A program made the translations under genes and the position numbers. Below, one piece after another: positions 46,994-57,375 of a stretch of 64,000 nt of DNA. Below the pieces are notes generated by a model. It saw nothing but the letters and a program-made list of their open reading frames with translations, ran no database searches and was not told where the DNA came from. Each line of letters begins with the position of its first letter. Within the stretch, counting starts at the first letter, position 1. The stretch is from the NCBI GenBank assembly GCA_009103225.1, contig RHPI01003603.1, positions 23,480-87,479 of the forward strand, read 5' to 3'. The DNA comes from Chlorokybus atmophyticus. Taxonomy: Eukaryota; Streptophyta; Chlorokybophyceae; Chlorokybales; Chlorokybaceae.

Positions 46994-48523
46994 TGAAGGC
47001 GTACATGTGTAAAATATATATGCGATGCAAGGAGTGTGACATGGGACTGGTGCTTGTGTAGTGCTAGTTAGGTGGCGTGATGATGAATAGTCCGTCGGCG
47101 AGAGAAAGCTCTTTAATACATAAATACGCATGCTTGTTTATGTATCGTTATTTATTTATTTATTTTGCACATGGGTGGGCAATCGATGAGTTTGTGCAAA
47201 CGCAATACGTGCGCTTGTGCGACATTGGCACTGGCTCCCCAACCATTGATCTATGTGTGACACAGACTGACGCACAACCGTTTGTGTGCATATACTGCAC
47301 CTTGAATGCTGCCTGCCTTGCTCAGCTGCTAGCAGATGGCGCGTGTTCAGCTATATGCTTCTCTGTGACAAGATTCATCAATCGGGCCACATATACACTC
47401 AGTCTTAGACACTTCACTTGACAGCCGTTTTTGTTCAATGTCAAAGCCGGGCCTCGCACTGGCATGCTCAAGTAGAGCGTGCAAGAAACAATATACGCCA
47501 GATGCCTTGACAGCTGCTGCTTGTAACGTCATTGATTATACCAACAACGCGTCAGGACCACATGTAATCAGAGCACTGCTAGCTTGTAAAAGGGTACATG
47601 GGTGTTCTAACGGCACTCGTTGCTGCACTAGCACGCCACCATCGGTCACACAACCACGGTCACACTGCTCACCCTTTCACAAGTACTACACGCTGTCGTG
47701 GTAAGGTTGGGCTGGCAAGCAAGCAGCTGCGCTTGGCTGCTGGTTGCATGCTTTTGCTATGCTGTGCTGTGCTGTGATAAGACATGCAGTAGCTGGTGGC
47801 GTCGAGAGTTGGCCTGCCGGGAAAGGTCAGGCTGCAAGGGCTACCTGGCTGGCTCGTTGTGTTGGGTGCGTTGCCTGTGTGAAACAAGATCTAAGGCACA
47901 ACTAGCGGCATGCACAAGGTGTATCGCACCCAACAGTGCAAGTCACATGCATAGCACACGTGCGTCGCAGACACCAGCCAGTATATACACCACCCGGCTA
48001 AGTAGTCACACCAAGCTGTACACTACCTAGCCTACTACTCCTACGGCCCACACCCCGTGCACCACACATGCATGACTCATACCCTATGCATGCATGTTCG
48101 CCAGCATCATCCGTAAGCTGTCCTAGGCACGAGTGTGTGCTTTCTGGCAGCCTGCAAGCTTCTGTTCCGCCCACAGCTGCATGTCTAACAGGGCTTGGGC
48201 TAGTAGTGAAGGTAGGTAGCCTATCGTAGGTAGTAGGTGGACAGCCCGGTGGTTAATGTAATTGCTGTCTGCGTGTTTGACACTATGTATGTTGCTTGCC
48301 CGTTACACACCATGCATGCTGGCACAGCAGCATACCCCATGTGTGTCCACTTTGACACTGTCAAGCACACCTTGCAGGAAACTTCTACGTGCCTCTGTAC
48401 GCCAACCCGAAATCATATTTGTGCTGATACAGTTCAAGGGCTCTGGAGAGACATTTCCCTCTCCTTTCCCAACACACGCTGTGAGATTCATGAGACAGCA
48501 GGGCAACGTGCCCCTCACAAACA
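46994..48523. other. Intergenic, no gene recognised
   Basis: Contains a (TTTA)n-like patch near 47150-47165. CACGTG-free sequence with TGC/GCA-rich words runs through 47700-48250. Open frames are short and overlapping on both strands. Confidence 0.6.
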
Positions 48524-50705
48524 CTAGGACTCCATGGGAGTTTCAATGTCTGCATACGCGTCCAAACTAACAGGGCTATTTCCCGTGACCATGTTGGCTC
48601 GGAGAGACTCAGGAGCAGCTTCCGCCACTGCCTCGTTGACCTTCTCCTCCACCTTGGCCAGATCTGGTGTCCCATCACCAATCCCGGGACTAACCGGCGA
48701 GTAATGTCCCATGTCGTGCCCGTTGGCTAGCGCCGACGGCATGCTGGGCACAGGCGTTGATGCGTTACTAGTACCATGTTGTGATGTCCTGCGGAGGCCC
48801 GCAGCCCGGTATACGGCCTCCTCGATCTGGTCTGCAACAGGGCCTTGGTCGGGCTTCATGAGTATATCCCACACGTGCTTGGACGCGCAGCGCATGACAG
48901 GGACCTCCAGCTCGCGGCGCAGCTTGGCAAACAGTTCTTCCCGAGTCATGCTTTCAAGCTCTTTTCGATTTTGATGCCGCAGCACGTTGCTGTTCAACAC
49001 AGACTCTGTCGTGAAGCGCTGCAGATGAACCTGACATAACAATAGCTGCATTACTGAGCTGCAGGAAAAAAACAGCGAATGACATCAGCTTGCACAGGGC
49101 TTGAGGTGAGCCTTACGTTGGACTTCAGCAGAGAGGTCACTGTGCTGCGCAGCGAGTCAAAAGTGCCATCAGCCATGAGCTGCTCCAGCACAACCTCCGG
49201 AGTGATTGTACCTGCCAGAGCGATTGCTCCTGTCAGCCGCGTGTTGCAAATGGCCACACATACGCACGCACACGCGCGCACACACACACACACACACATG
49301 GATGTGCACGTGCGCGCGCGCGCGCGCGCGCGCATGCAGGAGTGCAGGCAAACACATGAAAGACCTAAGGCCCACCTTCTTGTATGCGCAGCGTCTGCTG
49401 CGGCTGTGACTGCTGTTGTTGCTGCAATGCTGGCTGTTGTTGCTGCTGCTGCTGCTGCACAATTTGCTGCTGCTGCTGCTGCTGTGGTTGCACAGATTGA
49501 TCATAAGGCAGCGGCTGCCCGTACGGTGCAAACTGCATGGACTGGTTGGTCATGGGATAGCTCGTACTAGGACCCCAACCCGTCACGTCCTGCATCATCC
49601 CTGCTTGAGCCATGCTCATGTCCTGCCCCTGCCAATGGCCAGCGCCAGCGCCATACATCATTGAAGAAGGCGCCGCTGCCACCGGCGGCTGCGGGGTTCT
49701 GCAACGGTGGCATTCGCGTCTGTAGGGGTAATTGTCAAATGCACAATAAGGGTTAGGGCACTTCCACAATCCCGTCCTCGCATGCTCAGCTGCAACGCCC
49801 CTTGGAGCTTGACAGCGGTGGCATTCGGCACGTCGAGCGTAGTTGTTGAATGCACAGATGGTGCAGCGCCAGTCTCCACCTGGCGCTGATGTTGATGCTG
49901 GTTGTGGAGGTGGACCGGGCCCATGCTCTGAGTTGGCTGTTGTTGCTGTGGACGGGCGAGGGTGCGGGCGAGGGTGCTTGCAGACTTGGCACTCGGTCCT
50001 TTGTGAAGAGTTGTCATTGAAACAGGCTGCGCATTGCCAGGTGGCGCCTGCTGGTACACACGCATGCAATGGTCATCATAAGGGAGTCGGTGGCAGTCAG
50101 GAAGGAGCGCACGCATGCATGCAGTTCTGTGTGGGTTGCAGGAACACAAGCACAGACTTACATGCGAGCATGCATGCATATACGCGCTCCGCCGCAGGCA
50201 TACGCACACACATGCGTTTGACAACGCAACATCTGCACGAGGACAGCAAAATCACACTTGTTGAAAACGACAACCAGGATGAAACAACGCACATGAGTTC
50301 AACAGCCCTGAAAATTGCAGCTTGCAGTGATGATAACACTGCTGCTTATGGCAATGTAACACTGAACGCACAAGCACATGCAATTCCCACAGAAGCTGCG
50401 AACGTCTGTCGCTCATGCTCACCGTCAGCACTGGCGGCGGCGCCGGAGGGGCCAGCGGTGTTGTCGAGCTCGGCAATGCTGCGTGGCTGCTGGCATCGTC
50501 CGCACTCCTCTCTGCGTGCGTGATTATCGCAGGCACACACGGCGCAGCGCCAGCCGGCCTGGGCCTCCCACTTGGCCTTCCCGCACCGCTTGCACTCCCT
50601 CCTGAAGGAGAAATTAAGGTTGGAGCAGTCCCGGCTGCTGCATACCCAGTCACCACTACCTCCGCCCCCGACGGCCCTCGCCCTCGCTCCGGCCTCCACG
50701 CCCAT
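48524..50705 (-). CDS. Five RanBP2-type zinc fingers fused to a SHG1/BOD1-like domain
   Basis: Exons (-): 50705-50423, 50047-49376, 49211-49117, 49030-48524. Phases close at 518 aa. Five W-x-C-x(2-4)-C-x3-N-x6-C-x2-C fingers occupy about residues 17-190, beginning WVCSSRDC, WRCAVC, WQCAAC, WRCTIC and WKCPNPYC. This finger class usually binds single-stranded RNA or ubiquitin/Ran partners. A Gln-rich stretch follows (about 275-318). The C-terminal half (LEQLMADGTFDSLRSTVTSLL, then LFAKLRRELEVPVMRCASK and IEEAVYRAAG) resembles the SHG1/BOD1 domain of COMPASS-associated and kinetochore proteins. The start could be slightly upstream. A nuclear role at chromatin or RNA is inferred. Confidence 0.8.
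49277..49334. repeat. (CA)n plus (CG)n tract in an intron
   Basis: ACACAC... is followed by GTGCACGTG and about 20 bp of alternating CG. It lies in the intron 49212-49375 of the zinc-finger gene and is a strong left-handed (Z) DNA candidate. Confidence 0.9.
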
Positions 50706-52493
50706 CGCCACCGCCGCCGCCGCCGCCCACGCCTGCACCCACGCTAGCAACCATCTCACTCATATGCTTATTGTCAGGGATAGGGTTTGGGCCCTGAGTT
50801 AGGGCCTCCAGATTGGTCGCTAACGTTAAAATATTGGAGGCTCGCAACTTCAAGTCTTGCCTGACAGATTGGCTTCCAGCAACGCTGCCCATGACTAACC
50901 AGTGCGCAAACCTGTAAGTGGATGAAGCTCATGCATGTGTGGTTGCTTTGCATTATAGTTTCAAGTGCAAACTGGCAATGCGAGGATGTGTAGAGCCAAG
51001 TGTTTAGCAGTACATAAATGATAGCGTGGCACTGATGAACAGCCGAGGTGTGGCAATGCAATGATCATTGCATTACATACCTTATGTAATCCATGTAATT
51101 AAGAGATTGACGGTGCATGCAATGCCTCCCTTCTTGAGGGCAGCGTATTCAGTGTGTGCCAATTGCAGCCTTCAATGCAGCATAGTGTACCTTTTCATTT
51201 GTCGACTGAAATCAAGAACTTTTATTGACATTCATGCAAGGCTCCATGTATGAACAAGTGCACAGTTCGTAGTGTGTTCGCATGAAGTGCATGGCACCCT
51301 TTTTTGACTGGCTTGTCCAACTCCAATACGAGCAAAAGACAACAAGCTGGGTTGAATGTGCATGTTTTCTTGACTCGTTTACTTGCAGGTTGCAGCCCGC
51401 TTCATTTACACGTGGCATGTCGCACAATCCGATGGGACACTTTTTGTACACAGTTACGGGAACTTTTCATTATTTAGTACTCTGCATGACTTCGATTAAT
51501 GTAATCAATCCTCCTACAGCTACTGAATCATAAGGACTCCATTGACTCATGTGTCTTGCAGCACAGTGTGGTCCTCCGCTTCAAGGCGGCAAGATATGGG
51601 AGTTCCATTTGGTTGGCTAGTATAAGTATAAGACGTTTTCAAGTTTTACGGCTACCCTGCTCATGTTGTCTAATTTTTTACGGACATATATACATGCTAT
51701 GAATACTTGGGTAGCAAGTTTTGCCGACAGGTACATATTTTAATTGAACTTTTTGCCCCATTATATTGAGAAATACTGCATCCGCGGTCTCGAATACGGC
51801 GCCACAATTGGGGTGTGAGAGGTCTGCCTCAAAGTGAATTAACCCTTGCTTAGCGACTCACGAAACTCCCGCGGAATAACGTAAAACTTGAATCCGCATA
51901 AAGTTGCATGAGATTTTAAAGTAGGGTCTTTACAACTATATAAATACAGTGCAAAAAACCATCCCATTTGAGCTTATAGTACATAACCAAATAATGACGT
52001 GCTTATATTTTGGGTAGTCGCACCCGTTTTCTCCTAAAGTGTCCATGCCAAATTCTATAACTTCCGGCCTGAAAAGCCGTTTGCCTGAGTTATAGGCTCT
52101 AAGGGTAGCTATCTTAATAAGGTTTAAGGTAAGAGATTTTAAGGTAAGGTTGAAGCTAAGAATCAGATAAAAAAGGGACGAATGAGGGAGTCTTCTTCAA
52201 GAGACACACGGCGTTTCACGACGTCGTGGCTTTGTGTGCCATGCGCACGGTGGCAACACGTGACCTCCCTCCCGGCTAGGCGCAGGAGGCTATCCGTAGG
52301 AGCTGCCGTCGTGGCGGTGGTACCGGGCTGGACGGGCGCACATGGCCGATGGAGGGACGTGCTGCTCGCGGCAGCGGCGTAGGCAGCACTTACGCCGTTG
52401 TTGTTTGTTTAGGCACGGACCGCAGTATATGCTGTAACTTACACTTCTTGTTGGCTATTCAGTAAAGAGAGAGAGTTTGTTTGGCCTTTCAGT
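50706..52493. other. Intergenic, no confident gene
   Basis: 50706-50900 is the GC-rich upstream region of the zinc-finger gene. 51000-52180 is AT-rich, with a less repetitive block at 51770-52050 that matches nothing I recognise. A 66-codon Arg/Ala-rich frame at 52182-52382 is doubtful. Confidence 0.5.
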
Positions 52494-52515
52494 CGTCAAA
52501 CGCGCACGCAGCAGC

Positions 52516-53196
52516 ATGGCGACGGCACCTGATTCGGGAGTCACAGTTGCAATCCCTTATGCACCCTTGCGGATGGGACTGCTCTTCTATCTGACGTGGC
52601 TGAGCAGCTTGTGTTGCGCGTACTCGGCGATGGTGCTTCGCAAGCGCCGTGTCTCGCACAAGGCGGCAATGGCACTCGTGGTGTTGTGGCGGTCAGTACA
52701 GATGGCGTTTGTTGCGCGAGACGAGACCAACGGGCGCATAAGAAACCGTTGTCATGGGCTGGGATCACTGAAAACCGCGTTTGCCTGACATGATGGAGGA
52801 GTGTAACTGCTCGGCATATGACGAGATTTGGTTGGCGCTGTTTTGGGTTGGACCCTATGTGTTGCTCCTTTCACTATACCATGTCGCGAGCGGTTGTTGG
52901 CAACAATGCGCTCGGTGGCATACGGGATTGTTGTGATGGGTGAAAACTTGGTAGGTGTTGGCAACGCCTTGGACTTGACCTGTGTTCCCTCGGTAGCAGA
53001 CACGCCAGCAGACACGGCAGTGGGCACGTGTAAACCTGCTCCCATGGCGCACCATTGCAAAATCTGCCTGAAAGACGTAACGCATGATCACTCGTGTTTC
53101 TGTGTGCATTGCGGGCGCCGCTTCTGCCTGCTCCATTGCCTTGCTGGCAACCAGCGCCGCGCTTCGCCAACATGTGGCCACGATGCCCAATTTTAG
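52516..53196 (+). CDS. Possible gene ending in a RING/B-box-like cysteine-histidine exon
   Basis: The clearest part is the frame ending at 53196. HHCKICLKDV, CFCVHCGRRFCLLHC and PTCGHDA give a C-x2-C...C-x-C-x2-C...C-x3-C pattern that looks zinc-binding. Upstream, ATG 52516 opens a frame with a hydrophobic segment (MGLLFYLTWLSSLCCAYSAMV), but a competing frame over the same DNA also looks coding, so the join is unknown. No named family is claimed. Confidence 0.35.
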
Positions 53197-53850
53197 ACTG
53201 CCCAGGGTAAGTTTTTGTTGCGTAAACAGCAAACTGTTCAAAAGTGTGAAAACGCTGTTTCCGTTTTCGGTTGCGCGTGCATGCACAAAACCTGCACTGC
53301 GTAATACTCGTAGTGCTCTGCGTCTGGGGACAATTCTAGGCAGCTGTATGTCCAAGATGCTGAGCATGCATTCGCACACACATAAGCGCACGTGTAAAGC
53401 TTCCATTATGCCTGTGCCATATAAAATTTGTGCCAGTCAACTGATTCTTGATGCGTGCAAGATCATATGGCCCCCTTAAGCCTGCTCCAACGTACGTGTG
53501 GAGCAAGCCTCGTTAATGCGGCTTCTACGTCCATTGGCTAATGATGTTTACTGCAAAAAACAGCTTGCAGCAAGGGTGCACATGCGAAACACATTTGCAA
53601 CAGCAGCGGTGGTGCCCTGTTATGTGTGCAGTGTTCCAGAGCAGCAGTTAGCCTACGAGTTGTAGACTGCACCCACTCTCCCCTGCCGGGATGCAAAATC
53701 TGTAAAATACAAGAATCCATCACATGGTGTGAGGCATCCACCTCTGCTACACACATGGGCTGCCAACCTGCGGCCAAACGCAATCCGCATAAGGTGCACG
53801 GACACCATCCTAGTGCACTCAATAGTTGACGACTTAATCAACAACATGAC
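53197..53850. other. Unresolved stretch
   Basis: Both strands carry short open frames. The minus frame 53538-53822 is cysteine-rich (WCPCTLCGL), but no splice partner was identified. Confidence 0.3.
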
Positions 53851-54043
53851 CCACTGCTCACTTTACAGTTGAACATGTCCCCTGCATGTGCCATGCACAT
53901 GTACAAGACATAACCAGCGTCCATGTGTATGAGTTAAGCGCACTGTCCTAAGTTGGGAGAAGAGACTTTGTTCATTCTTCCGCGAAACAAGCATGGTCAC
54001 ACTCAACCCTAAGCCGCACACTGCAGTACTGGCACAACTGCTT

Positions 54044-55973
54044 TTACCAGTTCATTGTGTCCATAGCGTGATGAATGTCGTCATGCAGCCTGCGTCGCTG
54101 CATGGGCGTCTCGCAAAAGCACTTGCCCCCGCAAATTGGACACACAACCACCTTCTCCCCGCGGCACTGCCGGCACACGTGAACCCCAACACCATTGTAT
54201 ATCTGCGGCATTGCCAATCTATAAGTACGCATGCCCTGCAGGCTGACTGCCAAATGCAACAGCTCAATACCTTGCCTTTGGCGTTCCACAAGTTGCAGCG
54301 CACTACACCTTGCCCCTCACGCTCGTCGCATACTGGCAGCTGCAAAACGAAAACACGATTAGCAAGGATGTCTGTTGGTGTGACTGTGTCTTTGCGGTAG
54401 CGCAGTGCCCCACCTGAAACACAGGACAACCAGCGTGCGTGTCTGTGCGCATGCTGGCTCACGAAACAGTTACGCCATACGATGCCACAACAACATACTA
54501 TCCAATAACAGATGAGTGGCCAACAAGCAGTAGGATGATAACACGCGTACTTAGTGCATCACTGATCACTTTACTCAACCAGATCAAGCAACCAGGCAAT
54601 AGATGCTTAAGCATTGCGTCAGACAGGCAATGCTGCGAATAATATTGTGTTATGACAGTGCGCTCGAGCGCGGTTGACAGTTGTCCGACCTTCTTGTGGG
54701 GGACGGACAAGACTGAATGTGCCGACATGCGGACTGCATAAAGCGGCTGCGAAGTCCTCGCAGCCCTGCTGACCCCGTTGCGGTCATTTCAACACACCAT
54801 TGGTGCAGGCGGCACTGCTCGTTGAAACAACACCAGCATCGTTGTGCTCCTGACCAATCTCTGCAAGTGTGGCCTTCAGCCCCAGCACACATGCAAGCTT
54901 ATACGCAAATAGCAAGACAGTGCTTGCGTTGATGACACTGATAACTGATCATCATTCTTGTCATTACCTGACCATGGTGTTTAGAGCGGCGGTAGCGTGC
55001 ATGTCGTGCTCGCAGTGAACCCGACCACCGTTGTCACCGTCAGCTCCACCAGCAGCAGTACCGCATAGAAGCTTGTGCTTTGGCGGCACGAGCGTGAAGG
55101 ATATCACGCATGACATGTCCTGTTGGTAACAAGAATCCCTTCAGTAATGCGCACACGCATGCACGCATGTGCACACATGTCATGTGATGTTGTGTGGACA
55201 GTGAGTGTACGTTGGTCATCAGTGCAAAGCGTACCCTGAAGTCGTGGGAGTGGCAGGTGTTGAGGTCGGAACTGGCGCAAGGATGGTGATGTCCCAGGAG
55301 CGTCTGTCCATGTCAGGGTGGCAGGCGTCGCCCGTCACTGACAGTGCCTGCCCCACCACCCACGACGTCCCCGCCGCTGGAGACAACACCACTAGCGCAG
55401 TCTCTGCCATACTACCTGCCACCTACACAACTTGTGTGAGCCAGCGCGTGGGCTAGATGGCACGCAGTCACTTGCGCTCATCATGATGGGCTATGACAAT
55501 GTACAGCTACATAGTGACAATCACCACCACCTGTATACGAGTCAACTTGATTGCTTGAACAGTGACGTGTAGTCTTTCATGAGCAGAGCGCCTTGGTACT
55601 GTGGCGACAGTTCAGGTCAGAGCTGCACATCGTGGACACGCTGAAGAATGCATGCTTGCCAGCGCCTCTTATGGAGGATGCAACCAGCTGAGCTTGCTTG
55701 GCTGGGCCATGAGGTAATGGTTCACAAAGTGCAGAGCAGTGATGGCCCCTGCCGTCTGTGCCATCGTCCGCGCCCTGGCTCGCTCTCGTGCACCCCCTCC
55801 TACACGCATGCACACACGCGCATCAACACCGCAGCAGTTCACTGACAGGACTTTCTGTGCCTGAACTTGTTGAGCAGGTTGCTGCGCTTACATCGGGAGA
55901 TGGGGCGACGTAAAACGTCGCGGTTGCGCCTGGCGGCAAGGTCGTTGCAGCAGCAGCAAGTAACAGCAGCATA
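54044..55973 (-). CDS. Cysteine-rich gene(s), structure incomplete
   Basis: Two 3' exons join cleanly: 54413-54271 (phase 1 start) and 54202-54044, ending in stop. They encode LPVCDEREGQGVVRC then VCRQCRGEKVVVCPICGGKC, a four-CxxC-like zinc-binding module with a basic tail. Further upstream 55119-54973 (DMSCVISFTLVPPKHKLLC) and about 55433-55243 look coding. ATG 55973 opens a signal-peptide-like start (MLLLLAAAATTLPPGATA) with a donor after PSPD. I could not connect these in phase, so there may be two genes, for example a secreted protein upstream and a zinc-binding protein downstream. Function unknown. Confidence 0.35.
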
Positions 55974-56460
55974 ACAATCGCCAACCTGTTACGCTCATCC
56001 CAGCTCCAGCCGACCTCTCCGCATGCGCAAAAGTCTATGTGGCACATGCGCCACACGGCGCCAATAGGCACGCACGTGTGCGTTTGTGCCTATTGGCGCT
56101 GCATTGCTTGCGATAGCTGTGTGCGCCGCGCGCAAGCTATGCTTCGGCTGTGTGCTTGCTTGCGTAAAACGCATGCGCAGACAACCTTCGGCCCATCCAT
56201 CAACACGGCTAACAGAGCAGGGCGTAGCAGTCCGCTACAGTATACCAGCAGGGCTCTGGTGTACGGTATGCGCCGGTCCTTGACGCCATAGACACAACAA
56301 CAGCACACAAACAACATGTTGGGTATGGTGAGGCATATCCGTCCCACAGGATAGGTGTTTGCTTTGAGGTCGCGCGGTGCGATTTGCCAGCAAGTGGCGC
56401 AGCAGGGCACTACTTGTTCGCACTGCCAATTGCAACAGTTTGGTTTGTCAAGTGCATTGT
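55974..56460. other. Intergenic, upstream of the FHA gene
   Basis: A perfect inverted repeat around CACGTGTGCGTTTGTG (arms GGCGCCAATAGGCAC / GTGCCTATTGGCGC) lies near 56057-56100. No gene was recognised. Confidence 0.5.
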
Positions 56461-56472
56461 TGCCACGTGGCA
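56461..56472. promoter_or_regulatory. Palindromic G-box TGCCACGTGGCA
   Basis: This perfect 12-bp palindrome ends 13 bp before ATG 56486. A full G-box core in plants binds bZIP/bHLH factors. The position, in or beside the 5' UTR, is very close to the start. Confidence 0.5.
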
Positions 56473-56485
56473 GGTCCGAGGCAAG

Positions 56486-57375
56486 ATGACGGCGGCGGCG
56501 GCGATGGCGATGGCCGGGGTGGTGGTCGCCAGGCCGAAGGCGTTCGTGCTGCCTGCACGCAGGCCTTCGTCGTCCGCGGCGGTGCGGTCATGGAGGCGGG
56601 CTTCGCCCATTCTGTGCATGGCACAGAAGTGGGTGCTTGTCCCTTCAGGCGACGGCGACACCCGGCACCTGCCCGAGCCGACGCCCATGCCGGGCGCCAT
56701 CGACCTCAGCGACATCGGCAGCGTGGTCATTGGCAGGGAGGCTGAGAAGGCGGACGCCGTGCTGCCGGTGGCTACCGTCTCGGGCAAGCACGCCCGCCTG
56801 GATCGCCGCGCTCAGGGGGAGTATTGGGTGTCTGACCTTGGTAGCACAAACGGCACCTACATCAACGGCTCCAGACTCAAGCCAAACCAGGCCGCCCGTG
56901 TTAACCCTGGCGTTGAGATCACCTTCGGTAAGCTCAACATTGCCTCTCCCAATAAGAAGATTGTAAAGCCTCGCTTACACTGGGCTTGCTTCTAGTCCCC
57001 AGCGTTAGGGTTTCTGCTTGCATGGGCTTCTGTTCTTTGACGTATTTTGCTGAAGAGTTTTGGAGTGGAGCAAGCTGTTTACACATTCTGTCTCTGCTGA
57101 CATCCATGCTTGCTTCCAGTCCCGTTTTCAGAGGTTCTGCTGCTTGCATGTACTTTTGTTGCTAAAGTGCGCTTCAGAGTGTTGGTCGAGCAAGCTATCT
57201 ACGCATGCTGTCTCAGCTCTCTTCTAATTGAGGGTCGTTGCATTACTATGGGGTCGCAGGGGATGTCCATCTGGCCAAGTTTGTGCTCAAAGTTGAAGAG
57301 GAGGAAGACAAGCCTGCTGAACCTGAGGCTGCTGAAGCTCCCGCTGGAGCTCCTGCTGAAGAGTCATCCGCTTGA
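56486..57375 (+). CDS. Plastid-targeted FHA-domain protein
   Basis: Two exons, 56486-56927 and 57260-57375, join in phase 1 and give 185 aa. Residues 1-50 are an Ala/Arg/Ser-rich transit peptide (PARRPSSSAAVRSWRRA). The mature part begins KWVLVPSGDGDTRHL. The FHA domain shows VVIGREAEKADAVLPVATVS, GKHARL and DLGSTNGTYINGSRL, followed by the last strand GGDVHLAKFVLK. FHA domains bind phosphothreonine. The domain order matches the small chloroplast FHA protein of Arabidopsis (At2g21530). An acidic Glu/Ala-rich tail ends the protein. ATG 56486 is chosen because upstream in-frame sequence lacks transit character. The intron contains an internal tandem repeat. Confidence 0.92.
56980..57225. repeat. 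Tandem duplication inside the FHA gene intron
   Basis: Two units of about 120 bp each begin TTGCTTC(T/C)AGTCCC, contain TCTGCTTGCATG / CTGCTTGCATG and GAGCAAGCT(G/A)T, and end near CTGTCTC. They are diverged, so the duplication is not recent. Confidence 0.7.

Noticed and set aside
53059-53406. Minus-strand open frame opposite the RING-like exon
   Set aside because: The cysteine/histidine pattern is on the plus strand. The minus frame is its shadow.
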